Source: CBDCME01 sp965218865
GTDB lineage: Bacteria > Pseudomonadota > Alphaproteobacteria > JAAXGF01
DNA length: 64,000 nucleotides
Direction of reading: 5' to 3'
NCBI GenBank assembly: GCA_965218865.1
Contig: CBDCME010000062.1
Span: 1-64,000, forward strand
This document shows positions 46,109 to 54,399 of the stretch, piece by piece. Within the stretch, counting starts at the first letter, position 1. The number at the start of each line of letters is the position of its first letter. The notes under the pieces were generated by a model. The model searched no databases, was not told the DNA's origin, and saw only the letters and a program-made list of their open reading frames with translations. The position numbers and the translations under genes are program-made.

Positions 46109-47676
46109 AGTCGTCCGTGAAGAACCCTGATTTCAATCTGAAGCGGCGATTGGGTTTGCGGTGGGGTGCGAGATGTCGCTGAGGAGCGCGGCCAGGATTT
46201 GGACAAACAAACGCCTCAGCCATTTGAGGACAAGGCGGTAGTTGTAGCCGGCGCCGGCGAGGATGGCGTTGATCTTGTCGCCGTCGCGGCCTTTGAGGAA
46301 GTTGCGCCCCAGCCTGCCATCGCTCTTGAGATGTCCGATCACGGCCTCGACGGCGGAGCGCCGCCTGAGCTCCTTCTTGATCGTCGGCGTGATGCCGCGT
46401 TTCTGGCCTGATCTAAAGACGCGGTGTTTGTTGGGGTAATCGTGGCCCTGGTATCCCTTGTCGACATAGATGCGCTCGGCCGATATCCCCGTCCAGCGTT
46501 CCATCTCTTCGATCACCTGCCTCAAGGTGTGGCCATCATAGGGATTGCCGTGGAAGGCCTTGACGTGGGCGACGAACTGGCCGCCGGGGGGGCGGGAATT
46601 GGTCGCCGCCACGGAGACCTTGCAGCCGAACTCGTACGGCTTGTGCGCCTTCCCTTTGCCGATGCATTCGACCTCGGGCGCGTGGAGCGAATAGACCTTG
46701 GGCAAGGGGTCGCGCCGCTTCTGGGTCGACACCCGCTCGGCCAGCCACAAGGGGCGGCGGAAGGTATCCCGTAGGCTCTCCTCCTGGGCCGTCTTGCGGC
46801 GGATGTCGCGGACGGTGCGCCCGAGATAGGTCTTGAGCTTGCGCAGGGCCTTGTTGGCCCGCTTGTGCTGTTTGGCATGGCGGTAGCGGCCTTGCATGAT
46901 CAACGCCCTCTTGCCCAGGCGGGTATAGGACTGACGCAGGGCAATGCCGTGCTCCCGTGCCAGTCGCACCAGCCGCTCGCGGGCTCGTTGCATCAGTTTG
47001 GCGGCGGTCGGAAAGGCAATCGCCTTCTCTTGTACGGTGGTGTCCACCGTCACCCGCTCGAGGTCCTTCTCCCGCAGCGCCCCCACCCGGTGGGCCACGG
47101 CCAGGCTCTCCTGGAATACCTTCTCCAAACCTTCCGGCCCGATCCGGTCCCGCCACCGGGTCATCGACGAGCGCTCCATGGGCAGCTCATGCTGAAAGTA
47201 CTCTTCGCCGCAGAAGCGCTGGAAGTATGGGTCGTAGACCCAGCGCTCGCAGACCTCCTCATCCGAGAGATCGAACATATGCTTGAGGATGTGCAGCCCA
47301 ACCATCAACCGCGTCGGGACCCCCGGCCGACCCTCCTCCGAATACAAGGCTTCATAGGTCTCGTCGAAGAAAGTCCACGCGATCCGGCCCCCCAACACCA
47401 CCAACTCGTGGCGCAGGTTGATGATGTTTTCGAACCGCGAGCGGAACAGGTCCTCTATTCCCGATGACACCTTGCGCGATGGCTTCATCACAGTTCTCCA
47501 ATCCCAATCGACGGGAGCAGAGAATCACGTTCCGCAACGGAAGGGAATCCCCAAAATCAATTATTTCAAATCACAAGCTTTTCAGGCCCAAAACCCGTTT
47601 TCTTGCAAATCCGATTACTTCGCCAAACCGAAAGAGCTACCAACATCAGCCGCTTACACGTTCTTCACGGGCGACT
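46109..47676 (-). mobile_element. IS5-family insertion sequence, copy 2
   Basis: A 1568-bp element with the same imperfect inverted ends as copy 1 and target duplication ACTT (46105-46108 and 47677-47680). It interrupts the third gene of the Panacea operon. Confidence 0.95.
46133..47491 (-). CDS. IS5-family transposase, intact
   Basis: A 452-aa DDE transposase. The first catalytic Asp is in VTVDTTVQEKAIAFPT, the second in IYVDKGYQGHDYP, and the Glu in RRSAVEAVIGHLKSDGRLGR. It differs from copy 1 at a few residues (PTAAKL versus PTDAKL, AERIYVD versus AERTYVD) and lacks the one-base insertion. It is likely the source of active enzyme for both copies. Confidence 0.93.
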   Translation of the reverse strand: MMKPSRKVSSGIEDLFRSRFENIINLRHELVVLGGRIAWTFFDETYEALYSEEGRPGVPTRLMVGLHILKHMFDLSDEEVCERWVYDPYFQRFCGEEYFQHELPMERSSMTRWRDRIGPEGLEKVFQESLAVAHRVGALREKDLERVTVDTTVQEKAIAFPTAAKLMQRARERLVRLAREHGIALRQSYTRLGKRALIMQGRYRHAKQHKRANKALRKLKTYLGRTVRDIRRKTAQEESLRDTFRRPLWLAERVSTQKRRDPLPKVYSLHAPEVECIGKGKAHKPYEFGCKVSVAATNSRPPGGQFVAHVKAFHGNPYDGHTLRQVIEEMERWTGISAERIYVDKGYQGHDYPNKHRVFRSGQKRGITPTIKKELRRRSAVEAVIGHLKSDGRLGRNFLKGRDGDKINAILAGAGYNYRLVLKWLRRLFVQILAALLSDISHPTANPIAASD

Positions 47677-48018
47677 ACTTATCGTGATCCCGATAAGAAA
47701 CACCTTTTCATTAACTGTACCGACAAATGCAAGGCAGGGAAGCATCTGCTTGTAAGTCTGAGTAGGTGGCATAATGACCTTTGTGACGGCACGTGTATTC
47801 TTGAACTGGGATCGCACCCCTTTGTGAAGAGCTACATCCTGTATCGGAAAGCGCGGATTGAGGCATCGCAAACGCTTCTGAACGGTGTCGAGGCGGGTGC
47901 ATTTATCCCAAGGCAATCATTGTCGGATGCTCTATTCCATCTAGTATGTAACGGAATTTTACGATCGCCTCATACTCCGCACCGGATAAAGACATACTAT
48001 GGAAAACGAATTGAATAA

Positions 48019-48547
48019 AATGGGTTCCGCTCTTGATCTTCCATGATATTTGCACGGTTATGAACAGGCATCTTACAGCCAAGCACGCCCACGCCATTCC
48101 GCGCCAGGAAATATGACATCGCGAATTCACGGGATCCAATCTCAAACCGAGTCAATGCCCGGGGTTGTGATCGATTGTCGGCTTGGTGTATGGTTTTGTC
48201 CCCAGGGTCAGATGGGGGTATTCCCGTGCAACGGCCCTGAAGCGCACGCCGACGAGGCCAACGGGGAAGGCGGTTATCCGCCACAGGATTCTTGGGGTAG
48301 GCGCTGCCATTTCAATGCGAGACCACCCCGAAGCCCCTAGTGGTTCGTCTTTGACCGATGATACTTGACTTAGGACCGAGCCACGAGCGTTGTGTGGATC
48401 AACTTATCCCAACACTTGGGAACCAAGTATTGGGGTCGATCCAATGGCGGGACGGGACCTTGGCGTGGCGCTGGATTGGTATCTCGGGAGAACTGTAGCG
48501 GCGGAATATGATGGGTCCGGAGAAATTGGCGCAAGAGACGACTCGAT
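48019..48547. other. Gap upstream of ctaD, no gene recognised
   Basis: This 529-bp gap should hold the ctaD promoter. In a typical alphaproteobacterial locus ctaC would end here, but I find no trace of its conserved C-terminal CuA region (no GLCGELCG-like or HYAM-like stretch) in any frame. Confidence 0.55.
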
Positions 48548-50152
48548 ATGGCTGACGGCGGCGCGGCCGTAGCCCACGCGGTGCCCGCGCCCACGGGTTG
48601 GCGGCGCTGGCTCGTGTCGACCAATCACAGGGACGTCGGCACGATGTACCTGACGTTCGCCATCGTCTTCGGCATCGTCGGAGGGGCACTGTCGGTTCTC
48701 TTCCGCAGCGAGCTCATATTCCCGGGCGACGGCATTCTTGGCGGTGAAAATCATCTCTTCAACGTCTTGGTCACCGGCCATGGCTTGATCATGGTGTTTT
48801 TCATGGTCATGCCGGCGATGATCGGTGGCTTCGGCAATTGGATCGTGCCGCTGATGATCGGGGCGCCGGAGATGGCGTTTCCGCGCTTGAACAAGCTCAG
48901 TTTCTGGCTCTTGATCCCCTCGGCGGCGCTGTTCGTGGGCGCCATGTTCGTGACCGGAAGTGCCGAGGGTGAAGGCGCCGGCGGGATCCTGAACGCGCCG
49001 CTGCACGTCGGGGGGGCGCGGGGAGCGGCGATCGACATGGTTATCGTCAGCTTGCTCCTGGCGGGAGCGTCCTTCCTGATCGGCGCGATCAATTTCATCA
49101 CCACGATCCTGAACCTGCGGGCGCCGGGCATGACCCTTCACCGGATGCCGCTTTTCGTCTGGTCGATCCTGGTAACTGCTTTTCTGCTTCTGCTGTCGTT
49201 GCCGGTTCTCGCCGGCGCCGTCACCATGCTGTTGACCGATCGGAATTTCGGCACCGCGTTTCTCGACCCGGCCGGCGAGCCGATCATGTACCAGCACCTA
49301 TTCTGGTTTTTTGGCCATCCCGAGGTCTACATCCTGATCCTTCCGGGTTTCGGCATAATCAGCCAGGTGATTGCAACGTTCGCGCGCCGGCCCGTGTTCG
49401 GCTATCTCGGCATGGCCTATGCGATGGTCGCGATCGGTTGCATCGGCTTTTTCGTTTGGGCCCATCATATGTACACCCACGGCCTCGACGTCGACACCCG
49501 GGCCTATTACGCCGTCGCGACCATGGTCATCGCGGTACCGACGGGGATCAAGATCTTCAGTTGGATCGCGACGATGTGGGGGGGGCCGGTCAGGTTCGAT
49601 ACGCCGATGCTGTGGGCGGTCGGGTTTATCCTCATGTTCACGATCGGGGGCCTCAGCGGGGTCGTGCTCGCCAGCGCCGGCCCCGAAGGATCCCTGCACG
49701 ACACCTATTATGTCGTCGCCCATTCCCACTATGCGCTGTCGCTGGGCGCCGTGTTCGCGATCTTCGCCGGTTTTTACTATTGGCTGGGCAAAATGTGCGG
49801 CAGACGGTACTCGGAATTTCTCGGCAAGCTGCATTTTTGGCTCACCTTCATCGGCGTCAACTTCGTGTTCTTCCCGCAACACATCCTGGGGCTGGCGGGC
49901 ATGCCGCGGCGCATCCCCGATTACCCGGCCGCCTTCGCGGGGTGGAATTTCATCTCTTCCGCCGGCACCTACATCACCGCCATTGCGACCCTGGTGTTCG
50001 TGGTCATGTTGGTCAAAACGTTCAGCGCCGGCGAGAAGTGCCCCAACAACCCGTGGGACGAGGCGGCCACGAGCCGGGAGTGGTCGTTGACTTCGCCGCC
50101 GATGTCACCCGGCAACGACGCGCCGGGGGCGGTCCGCGGAGACGAGGCCTGA
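48548..50152 (+). CDS. ctaD: Cytochrome c oxidase subunit I
   Basis: A 534-aa, 12-helix heme-copper oxidase subunit I. Heme and copper ligands are present: H78 (VTGHG), H257 and the cross-linked Y261 in GHPEVY, H306/H307 (AHHMY), and H392/H394 (AHSHY, where AHFHY is usual). E259 is present. The K-channel Lys is K335 in PTGIKIFS. In the D-channel entrance the canonical Asp of IGAPDMAFPR is Glu (E108), although N97 and N115 are kept and N116 is Lys. The loop usually reading YPPLS is replaced by a Gly/Ala-rich stretch (residues 136-160). ctaB follows 1 base after the stop. No subunit II gene precedes it. Confidence 0.93.
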   Translation: MADGGAAVAHAVPAPTGWRRWLVSTNHRDVGTMYLTFAIVFGIVGGALSVLFRSELIFPGDGILGGENHLFNVLVTGHGLIMVFFMVMPAMIGGFGNWIVPLMIGAPEMAFPRLNKLSFWLLIPSAALFVGAMFVTGSAEGEGAGGILNAPLHVGGARGAAIDMVIVSLLLAGASFLIGAINFITTILNLRAPGMTLHRMPLFVWSILVTAFLLLLSLPVLAGAVTMLLTDRNFGTAFLDPAGEPIMYQHLFWFFGHPEVYILILPGFGIISQVIATFARRPVFGYLGMAYAMVAIGCIGFFVWAHHMYTHGLDVDTRAYYAVATMVIAVPTGIKIFSWIATMWGGPVRFDTPMLWAVGFILMFTIGGLSGVVLASAGPEGSLHDTYYVVAHSHYALSLGAVFAIFAGFYYWLGKMCGRRYSEFLGKLHFWLTFIGVNFVFFPQHILGLAGMPRRIPDYPAAFAGWNFISSAGTYITAIATLVFVVMLVKTFSAGEKCPNNPWDEAATSREWSLTSPPMSPGNDAPGAVRGDEA

Positions 50153-50153
50153 C

Positions 50154-51068
50154 ATGGACAAGACGATGGACACCGGCAACGTCGCCGGCCTCGCGGTCGA
50201 GGGTGCCGATCTCGACGATTACATCGCCCTTTTAAAACCCAGGGTCATGTCGCTGGTCGTCTTTACCGGGTTCGCCGGTCTCTACCTGGCGCCCGGGAGC
50301 TTGCATCCGGTATTGGCGTTCTCCGCGATTCTGTGTATCGCCGTCGGCGCCGGCGCCTCCGGCGCCATCAACATGTGGTACGACCGTGACATCGACCGTT
50401 TGATGACGCGAACGCGCGGCCGGCCGATCCCGATGGGTCGGATCGTACCCGGCGCGGCGCTCGGCTTCGGGACCACGCTCGCGCTCGCTTCGGTGATCGT
50501 CATGGCCCTCGCGGTCAATTGGGCCGCCGCCGCTTGGTTGGCGCTGACGATCGCCTTCTACGTCTTCATTTATACCGTGTGGCTCAAACGTCGGACGCCC
50601 CAGAACATCGTCATCGGCGGCGCCGCGGGCGCCTTTCCGCCGCTGATCGGCTGGGCCGCGGTGACGGGTGAGGTCGGCCTCGAGGCGCTGGTCCTGTTCG
50701 CGATCATCTTCATGTGGACGCCGCCGCATTTCTGGGCCTTGGCGCTCTTTCGCACCGACGATTACGGCAACGCCGGGGTACCAATGCTTCCCAACGTGGC
50801 CGGCGCGGCCGCGACCAAACGGCAGATCCTTCTTTATACGCTGCTTCTGTTTCCGCTCGCTTTGCTGCCGACGGTGTTGGGATTCGCCTCCCCCTGGTAC
50901 GGAATCGGCGCGGCCATGCTCGGCGCCGCCTTCGTTGTTTGCTCTCTCCGCGTCCGCGCCGACGAAACGACCCGCTCCGCGAAGCGGATGTTCGGCTTTT
51001 CGATTTTCTATCTCTTCATGATTTTCACCCTGTTGATCGTCGACAAGAGTCTCAGCGGCATTTTTTAA
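50154..51068 (+). CDS. ctaB: Protoheme IX farnesyltransferase (heme O synthase)
   Basis: A 304-aa UbiA-family membrane prenyltransferase that converts heme B to heme O. It shows the Asp-rich prenyl-diphosphate motif NMWYDRDIDRLMTRTRGRP and KPRVMSLVVFTGFAG near the start, plus WTPPHFWALAL typical of the family, and about nine membrane helices. It starts one base after the ctaD stop. Its product feeds the heme A synthase encoded downstream. Confidence 0.96.
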   Translation: MDKTMDTGNVAGLAVEGADLDDYIALLKPRVMSLVVFTGFAGLYLAPGSLHPVLAFSAILCIAVGAGASGAINMWYDRDIDRLMTRTRGRPIPMGRIVPGAALGFGTTLALASVIVMALAVNWAAAAWLALTIAFYVFIYTVWLKRRTPQNIVIGGAAGAFPPLIGWAAVTGEVGLEALVLFAIIFMWTPPHFWALALFRTDDYGNAGVPMLPNVAGAAATKRQILLYTLLLFPLALLPTVLGFASPWYGIGAAMLGAAFVVCSLRVRADETTRSAKRMFGFSIFYLFMIFTLLIVDKSLSGIF

Positions 51069-51072
51069 GAAA

Positions 51073-51195
51073 ATGGCGAGCGGCGACCGGCACAAGCGTC
51101 AACGGGTCAAGAACCTTGCCTTGGCGGGTGTCCTGCTCGCGCTCATGGTGTTGTTCTATCTCATCACCCTGGTGAAGATGGGCGGTACGGCCTGA
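51073..51195 (+). CDS. Small cox-locus membrane protein (CoxF-like)
   Basis: A 40-aa single-span protein: a basic N-terminus (SGDRHKRQRVKN) then a hydrophobic helix LALAGVLLALMVLFYLITLV ending KMGG. Tiny proteins of this form sit after ctaB in many alphaproteobacterial cox operons. Start ATG 51073 is 4 bases after the ctaB stop, and the next gene starts 2 bases after its own stop. ctaG and ctaE, which usually follow, are missing. Confidence 0.8.
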   Translation: MASGDRHKRQRVKNLALAGVLLALMVLFYLITLVKMGGTA

Positions 51196-51197
51196 GG

Positions 51198-51917
51198 ATG
51201 GGGCGCGGGTCCACGTTCCAACCTCGATTCTGGCCCAGCGGCATCACCCTGGTTTGCGCGACCGTTCTGGTCGCCCTGGGCGTTTGGCAGCTCCACCGGA
51301 TGGCCTGGAAACTCGATCTCATCGCCTGGCGCGAGGCGCGCCTGGCGGAACCGGTGGTGCCGCTTCCCGACATTCTACCGGACGAGTCCGGTGAGGAATG
51401 GCGCTTTCGCCGGTTCACGGCCAGCGGGATTCTCGAACACGACAATGAACTCTATCAGGCGGGCAATCGCCATAAGCAGGTCGGTTTTCAGGTCATCACG
51501 CCCTTGCGCCGGCCCGACGGCTCGGTGATCCTCGTCGACCGCGGTTGGGTGCCGGCGGATCGGCGTGATCCGGCCCGACGCGGCGCTGGCCAGGCCACGG
51601 GCACGGTCACGATCGAAGGCAAGCTGCGCGGGACCGAGAAGCAGGGATGGTTCGTACCAGACAACGACCCGGACGAGAACGTCTGGTTCTGGCGCGACCT
51701 GTCGGCGATGGCGACGGCGGCGGGAGTCGAGGCGCCGGCGGTCATCCTGCAAGCCGGAACGGACCCGAATCCGGGCGGTTTCCCGGTCGGGGCGGAGGAT
51801 CCGCTGCCGTTGCGAAACGATCACTTGCAGTACGCCATCACCTGGTTCAGTTTGTTGGCCGCCTTGCTGGTGATTTATTACCTGTCGCAAAGGCGCCGGC
51901 GGCCGGGGAGTGCTTGA
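51198..51917 (+). CDS. SURF1-family oxidase assembly protein
   Basis: A 239-aa protein with an N-terminal membrane helix (ITLVCATVLVALGVWQLHRM) and a C-terminal helix (YAITWFSLLAALLVIYYL) flanking a periplasmic domain. SURF1 hallmarks are LGVWQLHR, LVDRGWVP and the terminal NDHLQYAITWF. It helps insert heme A into subunit I. TGATG links its stop to the start of the heme A synthase gene. Confidence 0.95.
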   Translation: MGRGSTFQPRFWPSGITLVCATVLVALGVWQLHRMAWKLDLIAWREARLAEPVVPLPDILPDESGEEWRFRRFTASGILEHDNELYQAGNRHKQVGFQVITPLRRPDGSVILVDRGWVPADRRDPARRGAGQATGTVTIEGKLRGTEKQGWFVPDNDPDENVWFWRDLSAMATAAGVEAPAVILQAGTDPNPGGFPVGAEDPLPLRNDHLQYAITWFSLLAALLVIYYLSQRRRRPGSA

Positions 51918-52840
51918 TGCTCGCTTTTCGTCGCACCGTCGGTGCGACCATGCTCTTCACCTTCTGTCTCATCGTCCTGGGTGCCGCGGTCCGGCTCACC
52001 GGGTCGGGTCTGTCATGCCCCGATTGGCCGCTTTGTTACGGCCTCTGGATTCCCACCCCCGCCAAGCTCGCCGCGATTCCCGGGATGAGTTACACCTTCG
52101 GGCAGGTCATGCTCGAGTGGGTGCATCGGCTCCTGGCCGGGGGGGTCGTCGGCCCGCTGGTGCTCGCTCTTCTGATCTGGTCCTTGAAACTCCGGCACGA
52201 GGCGCCGCGTCTGTACCGCTTTACCGCCCTCGCCATCTTCGTTGTCGTGGTGCAGGCCGGGATCGGTGCGATGACGGTATTGGACGCGAATAGTCCCTGG
52301 TCGGTCGCGGTCCACCTCTCGGTGGCCCTGGTCCTCGTGGCGGTCCTGATTCTCATATTTCTCGTGAGCGGGCCAAGGCCTGGCGACAAATTGAGATCCG
52401 AGTCGCGGTGGCTTTGCGGTGCCAGCGCGGGTGCCACCCTGGTCGTGATCGCCAGCGGCGCCATGATGGCGGCGAGCGGGGCCTCCCTGGCCTGCGAGAG
52501 TTGGCCCTTGTGCGGCGACGCCATGGCGGGCGGCAGGCCCCGCACGGGCGTCGTCTACAACGTCGTTCATCGGTTCCTGGCCTCTGGCGTGGTGGTGATG
52601 ATCGCCGCCACGTTCGTGCGCTCCCGGGCCCGTCGAGACCAAGCACCACGATTCTTTGCCGCCGTCGCCGCGGCGTTGGTGCTGGTTTTGATCGAGGCCG
52701 GTCTGGGCGCCATCCTGGTGATGCTGTCGATGCCGTTGTGGAGCGCGCTCGTCCACCAGGCCTGCGGAATCTTGGTCTTCGCCTCGTTGATGGTGGCTTT
52801 CTGGCTGCCATACGCCGTTGGCCCCCCCGCAAGAGCCTAG
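51917..52840 (+). CDS. ctaA: Heme A synthase
   Basis: A 307-aa, 8-helix membrane protein of the CtaA/COX15 family that oxidises heme O to heme A. The heme-ligand histidines appear in EWVHRLLAG, VHLSVAL, NVVHRFLAS and VHQACG. Two extracytoplasmic cysteine pairs are present (CPDWPLC and CESWPLC), as in the cysteine-containing class. It starts within the SURF1 stop codon. Genes ctaB, SURF1 and ctaA together supply and insert heme A. Confidence 0.95.
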   Translation: MLAFRRTVGATMLFTFCLIVLGAAVRLTGSGLSCPDWPLCYGLWIPTPAKLAAIPGMSYTFGQVMLEWVHRLLAGGVVGPLVLALLIWSLKLRHEAPRLYRFTALAIFVVVVQAGIGAMTVLDANSPWSVAVHLSVALVLVAVLILIFLVSGPRPGDKLRSESRWLCGASAGATLVVIASGAMMAASGASLACESWPLCGDAMAGGRPRTGVVYNVVHRFLASGVVVMIAATFVRSRARRDQAPRFFAAVAAALVLVLIEAGLGAILVMLSMPLWSALVHQACGILVFASLMVAFWLPYAVGPPARA

Positions 52841-54347
52841 CGGCGGCGACCCGCGAACGGCGGCCTACCGGGCGCTGGAGAGCCGCTTCCGGCGGCTTTC
52901 CGTGCTCCAGGACGCGGGCGCCGTCCTCGACTGGGACAGTCAGACCATGATGCCGGCTGGCGGGGCCCCTTCCCGGGCCGAGCAGAGCGCCGCGCTGGCC
53001 GTCGTTTGTCACGAAATGTTGACCTCCGGCGAGACCGCCGATCTCCTCCAGCGGGCCCGCGCCGACAGGGCGGCCCTGGAAACCTGGCGGGCGGCCAATC
53101 TGGACGAGATGCAGCGCGAATACGTTCACGCCAGTGCCGTCGAGGCGCGGCTCGTGGCGGCGCTTTCCAAGACGGCCTCGGAATCCGAGATGCTGTGGCG
53201 GAGCGCCCGCGCCGACAACGACTTCGCCGGCTTCGCGCCGACTCTGAAGACGCTGTTGGAGCTGGTTCGCGAATCGGCGGTGGCGAAGGCGGAGGCGCTC
53301 GGCCGCGACCCCTATGATGCCTTGCTCGACGTTTACGATCCCGGCGTTAGAAGCCGTGACATCGACGCCGTGTTCGAAGATCTGGCGGCGTTCCTGCCCG
53401 ATTTCCTCGAACGCGTGCTTGCCCGTCAGGCGCGGCGGCCGCCGCTCTTGCCGCTGCCGGGGCCCTTTTCGACGGCGGCCCAGAGTGCCCTCGGACGCCG
53501 TTTGATGTCGATCGTCGGTTTCGATTTCGAGCACGGCCGCCTCGACGTCAGCGACCATCCGTTTTGTGGCGGCACGCCCGACGACGTTCGCATCACCACG
53601 CGTTACCGCGAGGACGACTTTATCCCTGCCCTGACGGGCGTCATGCACGAGACCGGGCACGCGATGTACGAACGGGGCTTGCCGTCGGACTGGCGCCATC
53701 AGCCGGTGGGCGTGGCGCGGGGTATGGGCGTGCACGAGAGCCAGTCACTCTTGCTGGAAATGCAGATCTGCCGGGGCCGGGAATTCCTCGGCTTCGCCGC
53801 GCCGCTGATACGCGAGGCGTTCGCCGGCGGGGGCCCCGCCTGGGAGGTGGACAATCTGGTGCGGTTGTTCACCGAGGTGCGGGCCGATTTTATCCGCGTT
53901 GACGCCGACGAGGTGACCTATCCGGCCCATATCCTGCTCCGCTACCGGCTGGAAAAGGCGTTGATCGGGGGCGATCTCGCGGTCGATGATCTTCCCGGCG
54001 CCTGGAACGACGGAATGGGGGAATTGCTCGGCATCACGCCGCCCGACGACCGGCGGGGATGCTTGCAGGACATCCACTGGGCTGCCGGGCTGTTCGGCTA
54101 TTTTCCGACCTACACCCTCGGGGCGATCACCGCGGCCCAGCTTTTCGCCGCCGCCCGCGACGCCGATCCCGACATTTGTCCGGCCATCGGGAAGGGTGAG
54201 TTCGGCCCCCTTTTCCGCTGGCTGCGGGCCAACGTGCACGCCCTGGGGTCGTCGCTGCCGACGCCCGAACTCATCGCCCGCGCCAGCGGCCGTCCGCTCG
54301 ACGCCGACGCCTACAAGGCGCATTTGAAAACCCGCTATTTGGGATGA
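52818..54347 (+). CDS. M32-family metallocarboxypeptidase
   Basis: A 509-aa zinc carboxypeptidase (thermostable carboxypeptidase 1 family), a cytosolic helical enzyme. The zinc motif HETGHAMYE is at about residue 277, with HESQS as the third-ligand region downstream; DWDSQTMMP and DDVRITTRY are family signatures. A TTG at 52818 is the only start that keeps the conserved N-terminus, giving a 23-base overlap with ctaA. Its function in amino-acid recovery is unrelated to the oxidase, but it is embedded in the same run of genes. Confidence 0.92.
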   Translation: MAPPQEPSGGDPRTAAYRALESRFRRLSVLQDAGAVLDWDSQTMMPAGGAPSRAEQSAALAVVCHEMLTSGETADLLQRARADRAALETWRAANLDEMQREYVHASAVEARLVAALSKTASESEMLWRSARADNDFAGFAPTLKTLLELVRESAVAKAEALGRDPYDALLDVYDPGVRSRDIDAVFEDLAAFLPDFLERVLARQARRPPLLPLPGPFSTAAQSALGRRLMSIVGFDFEHGRLDVSDHPFCGGTPDDVRITTRYREDDFIPALTGVMHETGHAMYERGLPSDWRHQPVGVARGMGVHESQSLLLEMQICRGREFLGFAAPLIREAFAGGGPAWEVDNLVRLFTEVRADFIRVDADEVTYPAHILLRYRLEKALIGGDLAVDDLPGAWNDGMGELLGITPPDDRRGCLQDIHWAAGLFGYFPTYTLGAITAAQLFAAARDADPDICPAIGKGEFGPLFRWLRANVHALGSSLPTPELIARASGRPLDADAYKAHLKTRYLG

Positions 54348-54399
54348 ACGCCGGCACCAAACGAGCGTCTGTCCCGAAACCCTCGTGGGGCGGCTAGGC

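Larger units (their letters stand above)
46048..48018 (+). pseudogene. Third gene of the Panacea operon, split by IS5
   Basis: The frame begins with GTG 46048 overlapping the Panacea stop (VIGSTYLPIKQGTLLIPSGT). It is cut after ACTT at 46105-46108 and resumes after the IS with the duplicated ACTT at 47677 (TYRDPDKKHLFINCTD). Removing the IS and one ACTT gives a continuous ~133-aa protein ending at 48018. It contains CILELGSHPFVKSYILYRKARI, a pattern like small proteins found beside antitoxins. It may be the cognate toxin; if so it is inactivated while the antitoxin is intact. Family assignment is tentative. Confidence 0.75.

Noticed and set aside
48019..48547. Remnant of ctaC upstream of ctaD
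   Set aside because: No CuA-site motif or conserved C-terminal helix appears in any frame.
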